Shown here piece by piece: positions 53,911 through 63,077 of a stretch of DNA of 64,000 nucleotides; within the stretch, counting starts at the first letter, position 1; the number at the start of each line of letters is the position of its first letter. Where the stretch lies: assembly GCA_902793375.1 (NCBI GenBank), contig CADBDE010000007.1, positions 62,001 to 126,000 on the forward strand. Direction: 5' to 3'. The stretch comes from an uncultured Erysipelotrichaceae bacterium (GTDB lineage Bacteria; Bacillota_I; Bacilli_A; RF39; UBA660). Both the position numbers and the translations under genes were made by a program. A model generated the notes under the pieces. That model saw nothing but the letters and a program-made list of their open reading frames with translations, was not told the DNA's origin and searched no databases.

Positions 53911-55032
53911 TTAAATAACTATAACTGGGCGAACGCCGAAGTAGTCGTCGTAGTAAAGATAGTAGCTGAAGTAGCCTTCAGAGCCCACGCGCCAAACGTT
54001 GTAAGAGTTGTAAGGAGACCCAAGCCAATATGATGTCTCTTTTACGAAAGCTGGGGCATTATTACAAGTCCATGTTCCATTGCCACATCCAAGTTCAAAT
54101 GCTTCTTCTATTCTTAATAACCTTGCACTCTTTATTGTTGCTCCTTTTCCTTCTAGATATGTTTTATATGTATTTACATATTGAAATAAATTACTATTTG
54201 CATCATATACATATGTGCAATTTGTTCCTGACGTATATGTATTACTTGTACAATAACTTCCTGGATAATCTGTTCCTACTTTTCCATTCCAATAGTACGT
54301 ACTTGAGAATTCAATATTTCCATATGTTGTTCCACTTTCAAGCCATCCTTTTACTTCACTATCTTGGATTCCTTCTGTTGCTCCTGGTTTTTTGTTACTT
54401 CCTACATTTAAGTTGTAATGTGAAAGTAGTATTAAATCATTTCCATCATGTTTTACTACATAAAATTCTTCTGTATCTATTGTTACTATATCTCCAGTTA
54501 CCACTGTATCCTTTGTTTTACCAGATGGATATACTACTACGTTACTTGAAGTTCCTCCTCCAGAACCACTTCCACTTGCTTCTCCACCAGCTTCTGATAT
54601 ATTTCCGCTTATATCATCTAAATGAATTGGTCTCCATTCATTTGTGTCTGGATTTAATATCTTCTTCTAACTTATCTACACTTATTATTCCTTTTACACC
54701 TTGTCCTGCATCATCTACACTTATCCAATAATAACTATAACCTTTTCCATCATAAATAACTACTACGTAAGCATTAGTAAAATCTCCATATGGACTCTTG
54801 CTTGCATTTTCTGTCTTAATATAACTAGCTGGAATATAATATGTTGTATTTGTATCATACATTCCTAATTTTCCCGAATTTATACTATTTCTTTTGCAGT
54901 ATCAACATAAGCTGATTTTCTTGAATTACTAATATAATTAGTTACAGATGGTATTGCTATTATCATTAATATTCCTAAAATTATTATTACTGCTAAAAGT
55001 TCTATTAAAGTAAATCCGTTTTTCTTTTTCAT
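53911..55032 (-). pseudogene. Frameshifted type IV pilin-like gene with C-terminal lectin-like (FGE/DUF6273-type) domain
   Basis: The reading starts at ATG 55032 behind GGAGGA with a class III prepilin N-terminus (KKKNGFTLIELLAVIIILGI: cleavage after Gly, Glu at +5). It stops after 50 codons at 54882-54880. Frame changes near 54875-54883. A second segment (NSGKLGMYDTNTTYYIPASY to KLEEDIKS) ends at 54638 unless one extra A at 54653-54655 is removed. A third frame (NPDTNEWRPIHLDDISG onward) runs to 53911. The third part has a Gly/Ser linker, then a domain with ARLLRIEEAFELGCGNGTW and FVKETSYWLGSPYN, ending FGVRPVIVI, like the C-type-lectin-fold domains displayed by variable proteins. Intact, it would be a surface pilin-like protein. 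It could be a true pseudogene, or two sequencing or assembly indels. Confidence 0.75.
53924..54027 (-). other. Candidate diversity-generating retroelement variable region
   Basis: This block encodes the last residues of the lectin-like domain up to FGVRPV. About 53% of its bases are G or C by hand count, far above its AT-rich surroundings. TAC, AAC, GGC, TTC, AGC, GAC and CGC codons dominate, whereas flanking genes use A/T-ending codons. NNC codons are what adenine mutagenesis of AAC-rich template repeats produces. The 3' end is a GC-rich stretch (TTCGGCGTTCGCCCAG), as expected of an initiation-of-mutagenic-homing site. No reverse transcriptase or template is in the window. Confidence 0.55.
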
Positions 55033-55110
55033 TTCTCTTCCTCCTACTCTACTATAATACTATCATAACTTTATATAGTTGAAAATATTAATTCTTTTAT
55101 TTATAAAAAA

Positions 55111-55140
55111 TTGAGAAACAAATTATTTTTGTGTTATCAT
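55111..55140 (+). promoter_or_regulatory. Predicted promoter of the HIT gene
   Basis: TTGAGA (55111-55116), an 18-base spacer and TATCAT (55135-55140). The segment ATTTTTGTGTTAT is shared with the prsA promoter. Confidence 0.5.
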
Positions 55141-55160
55141 ATTATTAAGTGAGGTTATAT

Positions 55161-55550
55161 ATGGATTGTTTATTTTGTAAAATAATTAAAGGAGATATTC
55201 CTAGTAAAACAGTATATGAAGATGAATTAGTTAAAGTATTTTTAGATATTAATCCATCTACTAATGGAGATATGCTAGTAGTACCAAAAAAACATATTGA
55301 AAATATTTATGATTTAGATGATAAATTACTTCTTCATATTCATAAAGTAATAAAAGAATTATATGATTTATTAAGAGAAAAACTAAGTTGTGAAGGACTT
55401 ACAATAGTTCAAAATAATGGACATGGCCAAGAAATAAAACACTATCATGTACATGTTACTCCAAGATATTCAAATGATAAATTATCTACAAATAAAAATA
55501 CTGATATCTTAGTAAGTATAGATGATGTTTTTGAACAAATAAAAGATTAA
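55161..55550 (+). CDS. HIT family nucleotide hydrolase/transferase
   Basis: The 129-residue protein has the HIT histidine triad in KHYHVHVTPRY, the N-terminal zinc-type DCLFCKIIKGDIPSK and GDMLVVPKKHIENIYDL. HIT enzymes hydrolyse AMP-linked phosphoramidates or act in nucleotide salvage; the substrate is not evident. ATG 55161 lies after GAGGT; the in-frame GTG at 55149 is upstream of that site. It is transcribed on the plus strand, divergent from the pilin-like gene. Confidence 0.93.
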   Translation: MDCLFCKIIKGDIPSKTVYEDELVKVFLDINPSTNGDMLVVPKKHIENIYDLDDKLLLHIHKVIKELYDLLREKLSCEGLTIVQNNGHGQEIKHYHVHVTPRYSNDKLSTNKNTDILVSIDDVFEQIKD

Positions 55551-55583
55551 AAAAAATACTAATTATTTAATTAGTATTTTTAT
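55551..55583. terminator. Bidirectional terminator between convergent genes
   Basis: AAATACTAATTA and TAATTAGTATTT are complementary, with A and T runs on each side. Confidence 0.85.
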
Positions 55584-56399
55584 TTGTTCTTTTTTCTTTT
55601 TTTCATGATACTCATTGTATAACTTTGAAGCATCTCTTATTACTTGTTCAGTAAAATCAGAATAATCCATTGTATTTGGTGGTATTAAATATCCTTTTTT
55701 TGTTAGCAAAGTAGATAATGCAGCGAATTCTATTTCTAACATTTTCTTTCTTGACGCATATGACAAATCATCTAATTCACCTTCAAACATTTCAAATCTA
55801 TCTGAAAGTGCAATTTGTGATAACATCATTGAAGCAAAAATCATTCCCATTTGATTAACATCTAATGACCCTTCACCTTTTATTGGATTTGTAATTTCCA
55901 TTGCTTCTTCATAATCACCAGCAAAATACTTTCTCATAGATCTTGAATTAACTACTTTATTAATCAAATCAGTTCTTAATGAGTCATTATAATCTTTTGA
56001 AAAATTACTATTCTTAACTAACCATACATAAATATCATATACTTGCATATTTAATTCATTTGATGTTGCATCTGAATCAAAATTAGTTACTTTTTGAGAC
56101 ATTTTATTTAAGTAAAAAGTATTAACAAGTCCAAGTAATGTAATTAAGTCATCAGCTCTTTCTTGTTTGTTTACTACTTCATCTATTTTCATTGTTATTG
56201 ATTCCACAACCTCATCATAAATATCTTCTTCAGATAATTCATTTATTAGTTTATCTACCTCTACAGAAAACTTCTTATAAATAGGTTGTAATGAATAAAA
56301 TAAATAACTATCTTCTCTTTCATCTGCTTCTATCATTTTAGTAATTAATACTCTTTCTTTTTTTAATAAAGATACTGATTTTTTAATTTTATTTTCCAT
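55563..56399 (-). CDS. Helical protein of unknown function
   Basis: No family was recognised. The 278-residue protein is soluble and almost entirely helical. Charged segments include KIKKSVSLLKKERVLITKMI and ELSEEDIYDEVVESITMKID, with a lysine-rich C-terminus (YHEKKKKEQIKILIK). A less charged segment (SLDVNQMGMIFASMMLSQIA, about 190-210) could be a buried helix. ATG 56399 follows GGGGG by 5 bases. It lies next to the YjcZ-like microgene on the same strand. Confidence 0.7.
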   Translation of the reverse strand: MENKIKKSVSLLKKERVLITKMIEADEREDSYLFYSLQPIYKKFSVEVDKLINELSEEDIYDEVVESITMKIDEVVNKQERADDLITLLGLVNTFYLNKMSQKVTNFDSDATSNELNMQVYDIYVWLVKNSNFSKDYNDSLRTDLINKVVNSRSMRKYFAGDYEEAMEITNPIKGEGSLDVNQMGMIFASMMLSQIALSDRFEMFEGELDDLSYASRKKMLEIEFAALSTLLTKKGYLIPPNTMDYSDFTEQVIRDASKLYNEYHEKKKKEQIKILIK

Positions 56400-56441
56400 A
56401 TTTACCCCCAAAACTTGTGTGTTATTATATATCTAAATAAT

Positions 56442-56472
56442 AAAAAAAGCAAGTTTTACAACTCACTTTATA
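56442..56472 (-). terminator. Terminator of the YjcZ-like microgene
   Basis: AAGTGAGTT and AACTTGCTT pair (two G-T pairs) around GTAA, followed by seven T residues on the minus strand. Confidence 0.7.
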
Positions 56473-56492
56473 ATGCAATTGCAATTATATAT

Positions 56493-56573
56493 TTATACCC
56501 AAGAACCAATAATAATTACTAATAGAATAAATAATACTAATACAATTGCAGAAGATGATGTACAATTATTCAT
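56493..56573 (-). CDS. YjcZ-like 26-residue membrane microprotein
   Basis: This tiny gene encodes a protein beginning MNNCTSSSAIVLVLFILLVI and ending IIGSWV. The pattern of an alanine-initiated helix with VLFILLVIIIGSW matches the YjcZ/tiny-membrane family, whose Bacillus members are tied to sporulation. AGGAGG lies 7 bases before the ATG, and a terminator follows. It has one membrane helix (about residues 8-24). The length, ribosome binding site and terminator together make it a real gene despite its size. Confidence 0.82.
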   Translation of the reverse strand: MNNCTSSSAIVLVLFILLVIIIGSWV

Positions 56574-56658
56574 AATATAGTCCTCCTTTTCTATAGTCAT
56601 AGTATTCTATGGCTTAATAATAAAAAAGTTCTTATATATAACTATTTTATTTAAAATA

Positions 56659-56688
56659 TTGTTAATTTATTTATTTTTGTGTTATTAT
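56659..56688 (+). promoter_or_regulatory. Predicted promoter of prsA
   Basis: TTGTTA (56659-56664), an 18-base spacer and TATTAT (56683-56688), about 30 bases before the ATG at 56717. Confidence 0.65.
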
Positions 56689-56716
56689 AATTATGTACGA
56701 AATGGAAGGAGAACAT

Positions 56717-57691
56717 ATGAAAAAAATAATGATACCAGTTTTAGCAGTTTTACTTCTAGTAACTGGATGTAAAAGTATACCAAAATTAGAAAATGGAAAA
56801 GAAAAAGTTGTTAGTTTTAAAGAAGGTGGAATTGCTGTAGATGATTTATATAATGAAATGAAATCAAAATATGCATTAAATATTCTACTAGATATGATTG
56901 ATAAAAAAATAACTGATGAAAAATATGAAATTACTGATGAAGAAAAAGAATATATTGAAAATCAAAATAGTTCAGAAAAAACATACTATGAAATTCTTTA
57001 TAAAAATAGTTATTCAACATTTGAACAATATATAAGAGCTAGATATGGAGTTAATACAACACAAGAGTTAGAAGAAATTTATAGATTAAGTTATAGAAGA
57101 ACTCAATTAATTAAAGATTATTTAAAAGAACATATTACAGAATCAGAAATAAAAGATTATTTTGAAAATTCATATATAGGTGATATTGAAGCAAGTCATA
57201 TTTTAATTACTGCAGATTATAATGATACTGCAACTGATGAAGAAAAGAAAGCAGCTGAAGATAAAGCATTAGAAACTGCTAAAGAAGTAATTAAAAAATT
57301 AGATGAAGGAAAAGACTTTGCAGAACTTGCTAAAGAATATTCAAAAGATGGTAGTGCTTCTGATGGAGGAAATCTAGGAAGATTTGGTCATGGCGATATG
57401 GTTGAAGAATTTGAGGAAGCAGCATATAAACTAGAAGTTGGAAAATACACTAAAGAACCAGTTAAAACTAAATTTGGTTACCACATAATTTTAAAAACTA
57501 AAGATTATGGAAAAGGTGAATTAGAAGATGCTAAAGAAGAAATAATTGATGCTTTAGTAGAGCAAAAATTAGCTAATGATTCAAATGTTAATTACAAAAC
57601 TTTAATTGATGTTAGAGAAGACTTTGGAATTACTATTGAAGATAGTACTTTAAAAGAACAATATGACAATTATAAAGAAAATTATTCATAA
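56717..57691 (+). CDS. prsA: Foldase lipoprotein, PrsA-type peptidyl-prolyl isomerase
   Basis: The 324-residue lipoprotein has signal MKKIMIPVLAVLLLVTGCKS (lipobox VTGC, Cys18). An N-terminal SurA-like helical region follows. A parvulin domain lies near residues 155-250: IGDIEASHILITADYND, AKEYSKDGSASDGGNLGRFG and TKFGYHIILKTKDYG. It helps exported proteins fold at the outer face of the membrane. ATG 56717 follows AAGGAG; the longer in-frame start at 56693 would spoil the signal peptide. Confidence 0.94.
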   Translation: MKKIMIPVLAVLLLVTGCKSIPKLENGKEKVVSFKEGGIAVDDLYNEMKSKYALNILLDMIDKKITDEKYEITDEEKEYIENQNSSEKTYYEILYKNSYSTFEQYIRARYGVNTTQELEEIYRLSYRRTQLIKDYLKEHITESEIKDYFENSYIGDIEASHILITADYNDTATDEEKKAAEDKALETAKEVIKKLDEGKDFAELAKEYSKDGSASDGGNLGRFGHGDMVEEFEEAAYKLEVGKYTKEPVKTKFGYHIILKTKDYGKGELEDAKEEIIDALVEQKLANDSNVNYKTLIDVREDFGITIEDSTLKEQYDNYKENYS

Positions 57692-57719
57692 AAACTTCAT
57701 ATAGTTTTTCTTAAATAAT

Positions 57720-57752
57720 ATTTAAACCGTACCAAATGGTACGGTTTTCTTA
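57720..57752 (+). terminator. Terminator of prsA
   Basis: AAACCGTACC and GGTACGGTTT form a GC-containing hairpin with T residues after it. It lies between convergent genes and may serve both. Confidence 0.9.
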
Positions 57753-57787
57753 TTCTATAAAAGTAATATTTTTCAAATACTTATATA

Positions 57788-58456
57788 TTATTTTCTTTTA
57801 ACTAACTTATATACATCTTCATGAATATCATTTATTGATCTCATTTCATCATTTTTACTACATTCTACTTTATCCCAAGATAAATAATCTGCTACAAAAA
57901 TAGCACTTTTATAAACCTTTTTCATAAACTCTAAATCTCTTTCATGTATATCATTGGATACACCATCATTTTCTTTTCTTGCTTGTCTTAATCTTGTTAC
58001 TAAATCAAATGGTGCATATAAAAATAATACATTATCTGGTTCTTTTATACCTATTTTATTATATTCAAAATCTGTAACATAATCGATAAATCTTTTCTTT
58101 TCATCTAAATCTTCAATTAAAGCAGATTGATAGATTAAACTAGAAGTTGTATATCTATCAAGTAATATTACATCTCCATTTTCATATGATTCTTTCAATT
58201 CAGAATACCATGCTACAGCTCTATCTACTGCATATAAACTATTTACAAAATATGGTGATAAATCTTTTGGAATACCAAATTCTCCTTGTAAATATTTTTC
58301 TACTGGTGCACCATAATAAGTATTATATGATGGAAAATGATGGTTTGCTATTTTTCTTCCTTCTTGTTCTAGACGATTACTTAACTTATTAAATTGAGTT
58401 GTCTTACCAATTCCATCACAAGCACCTTCAAATACTATTAATTTACCTTTTTCCAT
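57788..58456 (-). CDS. tmk: Thymidylate kinase family protein
   Basis: The 222-residue kinase phosphorylates dTMP. It has LIVFEGACDGIGKTTQ (P-loop with one residue more than the usual GxDGxGKTT), the DRYTTSSLIYQSA segment with DRY and the RQARKENDGVSNDIHERDLE lid region. The P-loop insertion and the HHFPSYNTYYGAPVEKYLQG segment suggest a divergent subgroup of the family. GGGGGA precedes the ATG. Identity as dTMP kinase is strong, but another nucleoside monophosphate cannot be ruled out. Confidence 0.9.
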   Translation of the reverse strand: MEKGKLIVFEGACDGIGKTTQFNKLSNRLEQEGRKIANHHFPSYNTYYGAPVEKYLQGEFGIPKDLSPYFVNSLYAVDRAVAWYSELKESYENGDVILLDRYTTSSLIYQSALIEDLDEKKRFIDYVTDFEYNKIGIKEPDNVLFLYAPFDLVTRLRQARKENDGVSNDIHERDLEFMKKVYKSAIFVADYLSWDKVECSKNDEMRSINDIHEDVYKLVKRK

Positions 58457-58561
58457 ATTATTTCCCCCATCAATATAATTTTCTTAACAAAAAAATATTT
58501 TAAAATAATAAACTAATAATTGTCAATAATAATTATTATTTAACTTCTTTTCAAGTAAACA

Positions 58562-59410
58562 TTATTTTATATCATAAACATCATTTTCATATGTAGGACT
58601 CCAATATGCATAGTTAGAAAGAGATGTTTCATCAATAACGAAATATCTTTTTTCTTTATCTAATCTAGCAATTCTTTTCATTTCTTCTTCTGTTAATTCA
58701 AAATCAAATATATTTAAATTATCTTTTATATGTTCAATATTTCTTGATCCAGGTATAACAATAAATCCCATTTGTATATGCCATCTTAAGATGACTTGAG
58801 CAGGACTTTTTGCATATTTTTTTCCTAATTCTTTAAATAGTGGTTCATTAATTAAATTTGAATCACCATGTCCAAGTGGATACCAACTCATAACTTTAAT
58901 CTTTTTTTCTTTTAAAAGATCCTTTTTATTCTTACCAGTATAATATGGATGTCTTTCTCCTTGATATACTTGTGGTTTAATTTCACATTTTTCTAATATT
59001 TCATTTAATGCATCACTATCAAAGTTTGATAAACCAATTGCTTTTATTTTTCCTTCCTTATATGCTTTTTCAAGTAACTTATATCCTGCTAAATAATTAC
59101 CTGCTGGTTGATGAAGAAATAATAAATCTATATAATCTACACCTAATCTTTCCATAGTTTCTTCTACTGCATTAGGGTTTTCATATTCAGATACCCACAG
59201 TTTTGTGGATAAAAATATTTTTTCACGAGGAATTCCTGATTTTTTTATTCCTCTTCCAACTGCTCTTTCATTAACATAAGCATTAGCAGTATCAATTAAT
59301 CTATACCCCAAAACTAAAGCATTACAAACACTTTCTTCAGCATCAACAGGGCTAATCATAAAAGTTCCTATTCCGATTTGAGGCATTTCTATTCCGTTAT
59401 TTAATTCCAT
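58562..59410 (-). CDS. Aldo/keto reductase
   Basis: The 282-residue NADPH-dependent reductase has the catalytic tetrad in YRLIDTANAYVNE (Asp, Tyr), FLSTKLWV (Lys) and DLLFLHQPAG (His). The NADPH-binding IPGSRNIEHIKDN lies near the C-terminus. ATG 59410 follows AGGAGG by 7 bases. It is a single gene without related neighbours; the carbonyl substrate is unknown. Confidence 0.93.
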   Translation of the reverse strand: MELNNGIEMPQIGIGTFMISPVDAEESVCNALVLGYRLIDTANAYVNERAVGRGIKKSGIPREKIFLSTKLWVSEYENPNAVEETMERLGVDYIDLLFLHQPAGNYLAGYKLLEKAYKEGKIKAIGLSNFDSDALNEILEKCEIKPQVYQGERHPYYTGKNKKDLLKEKKIKVMSWYPLGHGDSNLINEPLFKELGKKYAKSPAQVILRWHIQMGFIVIPGSRNIEHIKDNLNIFDFELTEEEMKRIARLDKEKRYFVIDETSLSNYAYWSPTYENDVYDIK

Positions 59411-59504
59411 ATTGATTCCTCCTAACAATCTTTATAATGTAATTATAACAAAATGATATTATTTTTTAAATAAATTATCATAAAAATATTTTAACTTAAT
59501 CTTT

Positions 59505-59537
59505 AAAAAAAATCACTTTATATAAAAGTGATTTTTA
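59505..59537 (-). terminator. Intrinsic terminator of nifJ
   Basis: AAATCACTTT and AAAGTGATTT pair around TATAT, with a T-run of eight on the minus strand. Confidence 0.88.
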
Positions 59538-59544
59538 ATATTTT

Positions 59545-62500
59545 TTACTCTTTTTTAGTTAAAGATTCATAATATGCATATCTATTTTCTGCATTCTTTT
59601 GGTTTTGTTCATAAAGATTTAGTTTTTCTTCTTTATTTACTGATGCAAGTGAAGCATATCTTGTTTCACCTTCAAGGAATTCAGCATATTTAGAGAAATC
59701 TGCTTTTGAATCAAGTGAGAATTCACCTGTTTCAGGATTTCTTCTAAATATTGGGAAGTATCCTGCTTCTGTTGCTCTTTTTTCTTCTCCAATAGAATCT
59801 CCCATACCAACCTTTAATCCTTGTGCTATACATGGAGCGTATGCAATTATAATTGATGGGCCATCATAGTTCTTAGCTTCTGTGAATGCCTTAATTGCTT
59901 GCATTGGATTAGCTCCTAAAGAGATTGTTGCAACATATACATGTGGATATGATAAAGCCATTTTAGCAAGATCCTTTTTAGCAACTGTTTTACCTGTTGC
60001 AGTAAATTTAGCAACACTTCCCACTTTACTAGATTTAGATGATTGTCCACCAGTATTAGAATATACCTCTGTATCAAGAACTAAAATATTTACATTTTCT
60101 TTATTTGATAGAACATGATCAAGTCCATTATAACCTATATCATAAGCCCATCCATCTCCACCTACTATCCAGAATGATTTAGTCTTAATGAATTCTTTCA
60201 TTTCAATTAAATCTCTTAATTTGATATTTTTAACTGATTCATATAATAAACAACTTGATTCATAATCACAATGCTTATAGTAAGATGCAACTACTTCTTT
60301 ATATTCTTTAGGAATTACTTTTAAATTATCATAAATAATCTTTCTTATTCTTTCTTTATGAAGTCTATCAGCTAAAGCAATACCATAACCAAACTCTGCA
60401 TTATCTTCAAATAATGAATTAGCCCACGGAATACTATAAGATGTTGCTGGAATACTTCCTCCATAAATTGATGAGCATCCAGTTGCATTACTAATTACTA
60501 ATTCATTTCCAAATAATTGAGTTAATAATTTTAAGTAAGGTGTTTCTCCACATCCAGCACATGCTCCAGGAAATTCTATTTTTGGTCTTGAGAATTGACT
60601 CCCCTTGATATTAGTTAATGGAAGTGGTTTCTTTTCTTTTACATTATTGTATAAGTATTCACTATTCTTAAGAGCATCTTCTGTTTTTACTTCTGATGTT
60701 GGTTTCATTGTAATAGCTTTTTCTCCTTTTTTACCAGGACAAATTTTACTACATAATCCACAACCAGTACATTGATCCATGCTTACTCCTATAGTAAATT
60801 TTAATTTTTGATTTGGAATCATTGCATCTTGTAATTCTTCTTTTAAACTAGCAGGTGCTTTCTTCTCTTCATTTTCATCAAGTAAATATGGTCTTATTAC
60901 TCCATGAGGGCAAACAAATGAACATTGGTTACACATAATACATTTTTCTGGATCATAACAAGGAAGAACATCTGTCATATCACGTTTTTCATCTTTACTT
61001 CTTCCACCTTCAAATGTTCCATCAACATATTGTTCAAGTTCACTAACTTTTAATTCATTTCCATGTCTTCCAATTATTAAATCAAAGATTGTCTTTTCTT
61101 TATCATTTTTTTCTTCTTCTGTAGTATAGATTTCCTTTTTATCTACTTGTTCAAGAGTCTCTAGTGCTTTATCAATAGCTTTAACATTCTTTTCTATTAC
61201 TTCTTTACCTTTATTACTAAATAATGTTTCAAGAGATTTTTTAATTTCATTAATAGCAAAATTAAAATCAATTAATTTAGCAATCTTAAATATTACTGTT
61301 GCCATAACTGTATTAATCTTATTACCAAGTCCTACTTCTCTTGCAACTTTATTAGCATTTATAATATAGAATTTAATATTTCTATCTTTAATTATGTTAA
61401 TATCACGATTAGTCATATATTTCATTAATTCTTCTTTACTTTTTTCAGTATTAAGAATAAATGTTCCATTTTCTTCTATATTATTAAGCATTTCATATTT
61501 CTTTAAATATGTATCTTTTGTACATACTACTACTGAAGGTGATTTTACATAGAAAGTTTGTTTAATTTCTTTCTTACCAAGTCTTAAATGGCATTTTGTA
61601 ACTCCACCAGACTTTTTAGAATCATATTCAAAGTATCCTTGAGCATAAGCATTAGTATTATTACCAACAATTTTCATGATATCTTTAGATACACTAACCA
61701 TTCCATCTGATCCAAATCCCCAAATAAGTATCTCATGATTATCTGATTTGTACCCAAAATCAACAGGTTCTAAGCTTAAGTTAGTAACATCATCAGTTAT
61801 ACCAATAGTAAATCCATTAAAGTTATCTTTCTTATCTAAGAATTCATAAACTGCATAAATTTGTTCTGGAGTAGTATCTTTACTAGATAATCCATAACGT
61901 CCTCCAATAACTTTAATATTTAATTTAGCTTCATTAATAACACTTACTACATCCAAGTATAATGGTTCATTAGCACCACTTTCTTTAGTTCTATCAAGTA
62001 CTGCAATATTCTTAACAGTCTTTGGTAATACATTTAATAAGTATTTAGAACTAAATGGTCTATATAAATGTACTTCAATAAGTCCTACTTTTTCGTCTTT
62101 TGGAAGTTTATCTATCGTTTCTTTTATTGTTTCACAAACTGATCCCATAGCAACGATAACTTTTGTTGCATCTTTTGCTCCATAGTAATTAAATGGTTTG
62201 TATTCTCTTCCAGTAATCTTTGATATATTTTCCATATATTCATTAACTATATCAGGAAGAGCATCATAATATTTATTATGAGCTTCACTTATTTGGAAAT
62301 AAATATCATCATTTTCATTAGTACCACGAGTTACATTATTAATTGACAATGCTCTTTTCTTAAATTCTTTTAAAGCTTTTTTATCAATTAATGGTTTTAC
62401 TTCTTCCATTTTCATTACTTCAGTTTTTTGAAGTTCATGACTAGTTCTAAATCCATCAAAGAAGTTTACAAATGGAACTCTTCCCTTAATTGTTGATAAA

Positions 62501-62961
62501 TAACTTACACTTGTTAAGTCCATTACTTGTTGAACTGAAGAAGATGCTAAAAATGCAAAACCAGTTGCACGTGTAGCATAAATATCTTGATGATCTCCAA
62601 GAATAGATAGTGCATGAGTTGCCAAACTTCTTGCTGCAACATTTATTACACAAGGAAGTAATTCTCCTGCTATTTTATACATATTTGGAATCATTAATAG
62701 TAAGCCTTGAGATGCTGTATAAGTAGATGCTAAAATACCATTTTGAAGTGCACCATGAACTGTTGCTATTGCTCCAGCTTCACTTTCCATTTCAACTACT
62801 TTTACTTCATCACCCCAAAAGTTTTTCTTACCAGTACTTGCCCATTTATCAGCATATTCTGCCATAGGAGATGCTGGTGTAATTGGATAGATTCCTGCAA
62901 GTTCTGTAAAATTATAAGCTACATAACTACAAGCTTCATTTCCATCCATTATTTTATACAT
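59545..62961 (-). CDS. nifJ: Pyruvate:ferredoxin (flavodoxin) oxidoreductase
   Basis: The 1138-residue homodimeric enzyme oxidises pyruvate to acetyl-CoA and reduces ferredoxin, a mark of anaerobic metabolism. Domains in order are pyrimidine-binding (MDGNEACSYVAYNFTELAGI), the central gamma-like domain, a 2[4Fe-4S] ferredoxin domain (CIMCNQCSFVCPHG and CTGCGLCSKICPG, about 690-770) and TPP-binding (GDGWAYDIGYNGLDHVLS). EFPGACAGCGETPYLKL supplies cysteines of the proximal cluster. The length is typical. GGTGAT lies 5 bases before the ATG. Confidence 0.97.
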   Translation of the reverse strand: MYKIMDGNEACSYVAYNFTELAGIYPITPASPMAEYADKWASTGKKNFWGDEVKVVEMESEAGAIATVHGALQNGILASTYTASQGLLLMIPNMYKIAGELLPCVINVAARSLATHALSILGDHQDIYATRATGFAFLASSSVQQVMDLTSVSYLSTIKGRVPFVNFFDGFRTSHELQKTEVMKMEEVKPLIDKKALKEFKKRALSINNVTRGTNENDDIYFQISEAHNKYYDALPDIVNEYMENISKITGREYKPFNYYGAKDATKVIVAMGSVCETIKETIDKLPKDEKVGLIEVHLYRPFSSKYLLNVLPKTVKNIAVLDRTKESGANEPLYLDVVSVINEAKLNIKVIGGRYGLSSKDTTPEQIYAVYEFLDKKDNFNGFTIGITDDVTNLSLEPVDFGYKSDNHEILIWGFGSDGMVSVSKDIMKIVGNNTNAYAQGYFEYDSKKSGGVTKCHLRLGKKEIKQTFYVKSPSVVVCTKDTYLKKYEMLNNIEENGTFILNTEKSKEELMKYMTNRDINIIKDRNIKFYIINANKVAREVGLGNKINTVMATVIFKIAKLIDFNFAINEIKKSLETLFSNKGKEVIEKNVKAIDKALETLEQVDKKEIYTTEEEKNDKEKTIFDLIIGRHGNELKVSELEQYVDGTFEGGRSKDEKRDMTDVLPCYDPEKCIMCNQCSFVCPHGVIRPYLLDENEEKKAPASLKEELQDAMIPNQKLKFTIGVSMDQCTGCGLCSKICPGKKGEKAITMKPTSEVKTEDALKNSEYLYNNVKEKKPLPLTNIKGSQFSRPKIEFPGACAGCGETPYLKLLTQLFGNELVISNATGCSSIYGGSIPATSYSIPWANSLFEDNAEFGYGIALADRLHKERIRKIIYDNLKVIPKEYKEVVASYYKHCDYESSCLLYESVKNIKLRDLIEMKEFIKTKSFWIVGGDGWAYDIGYNGLDHVLSNKENVNILVLDTEVYSNTGGQSSKSSKVGSVAKFTATGKTVAKKDLAKMALSYPHVYVATISLGANPMQAIKAFTEAKNYDGPSIIIAYAPCIAQGLKVGMGDSIGEEKRATEAGYFPIFRRNPETGEFSLDSKADFSKYAEFLEGETRYASLASVNKEEKLNLYEQNQKNAENRYAYYESLTKKE

Positions 62962-63011
62962 AAAATCACCCTCTCTATTATCACTACTTTATTATATAAC
63001 ATTTATCAAAA

Positions 63012-63048
63012 GAAAAAAAGAATCTTTAATAAGATTCTTTTTATTTTT
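63012..63048 (-). terminator. Terminator of the Cys-rich repeat gene
   Basis: AAAGAATCTT and AAGATTCTTT hairpin followed by T residues on the minus strand. It separates the repeat gene from nifJ. Confidence 0.87.
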
Positions 63049-63077
63049 CAATTAATTTAAGTTACACCATAATGATA

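Noticed and set aside
54030-54731. A long plus-strand open frame rich in Leu and His opposite the pilin-like gene
   Set aside because: It has no ribosome binding site and its composition is typical of an antisense shadow. The minus strand shows pilin and lectin-like motifs.
54638-54862. The middle fragment of the pilin-like gene as a separate 74-residue gene
   Set aside because: It has no proper ribosome binding site, and its sequence joins smoothly with the pilin N-terminus before it and the linker after it once the frame shifts are allowed.
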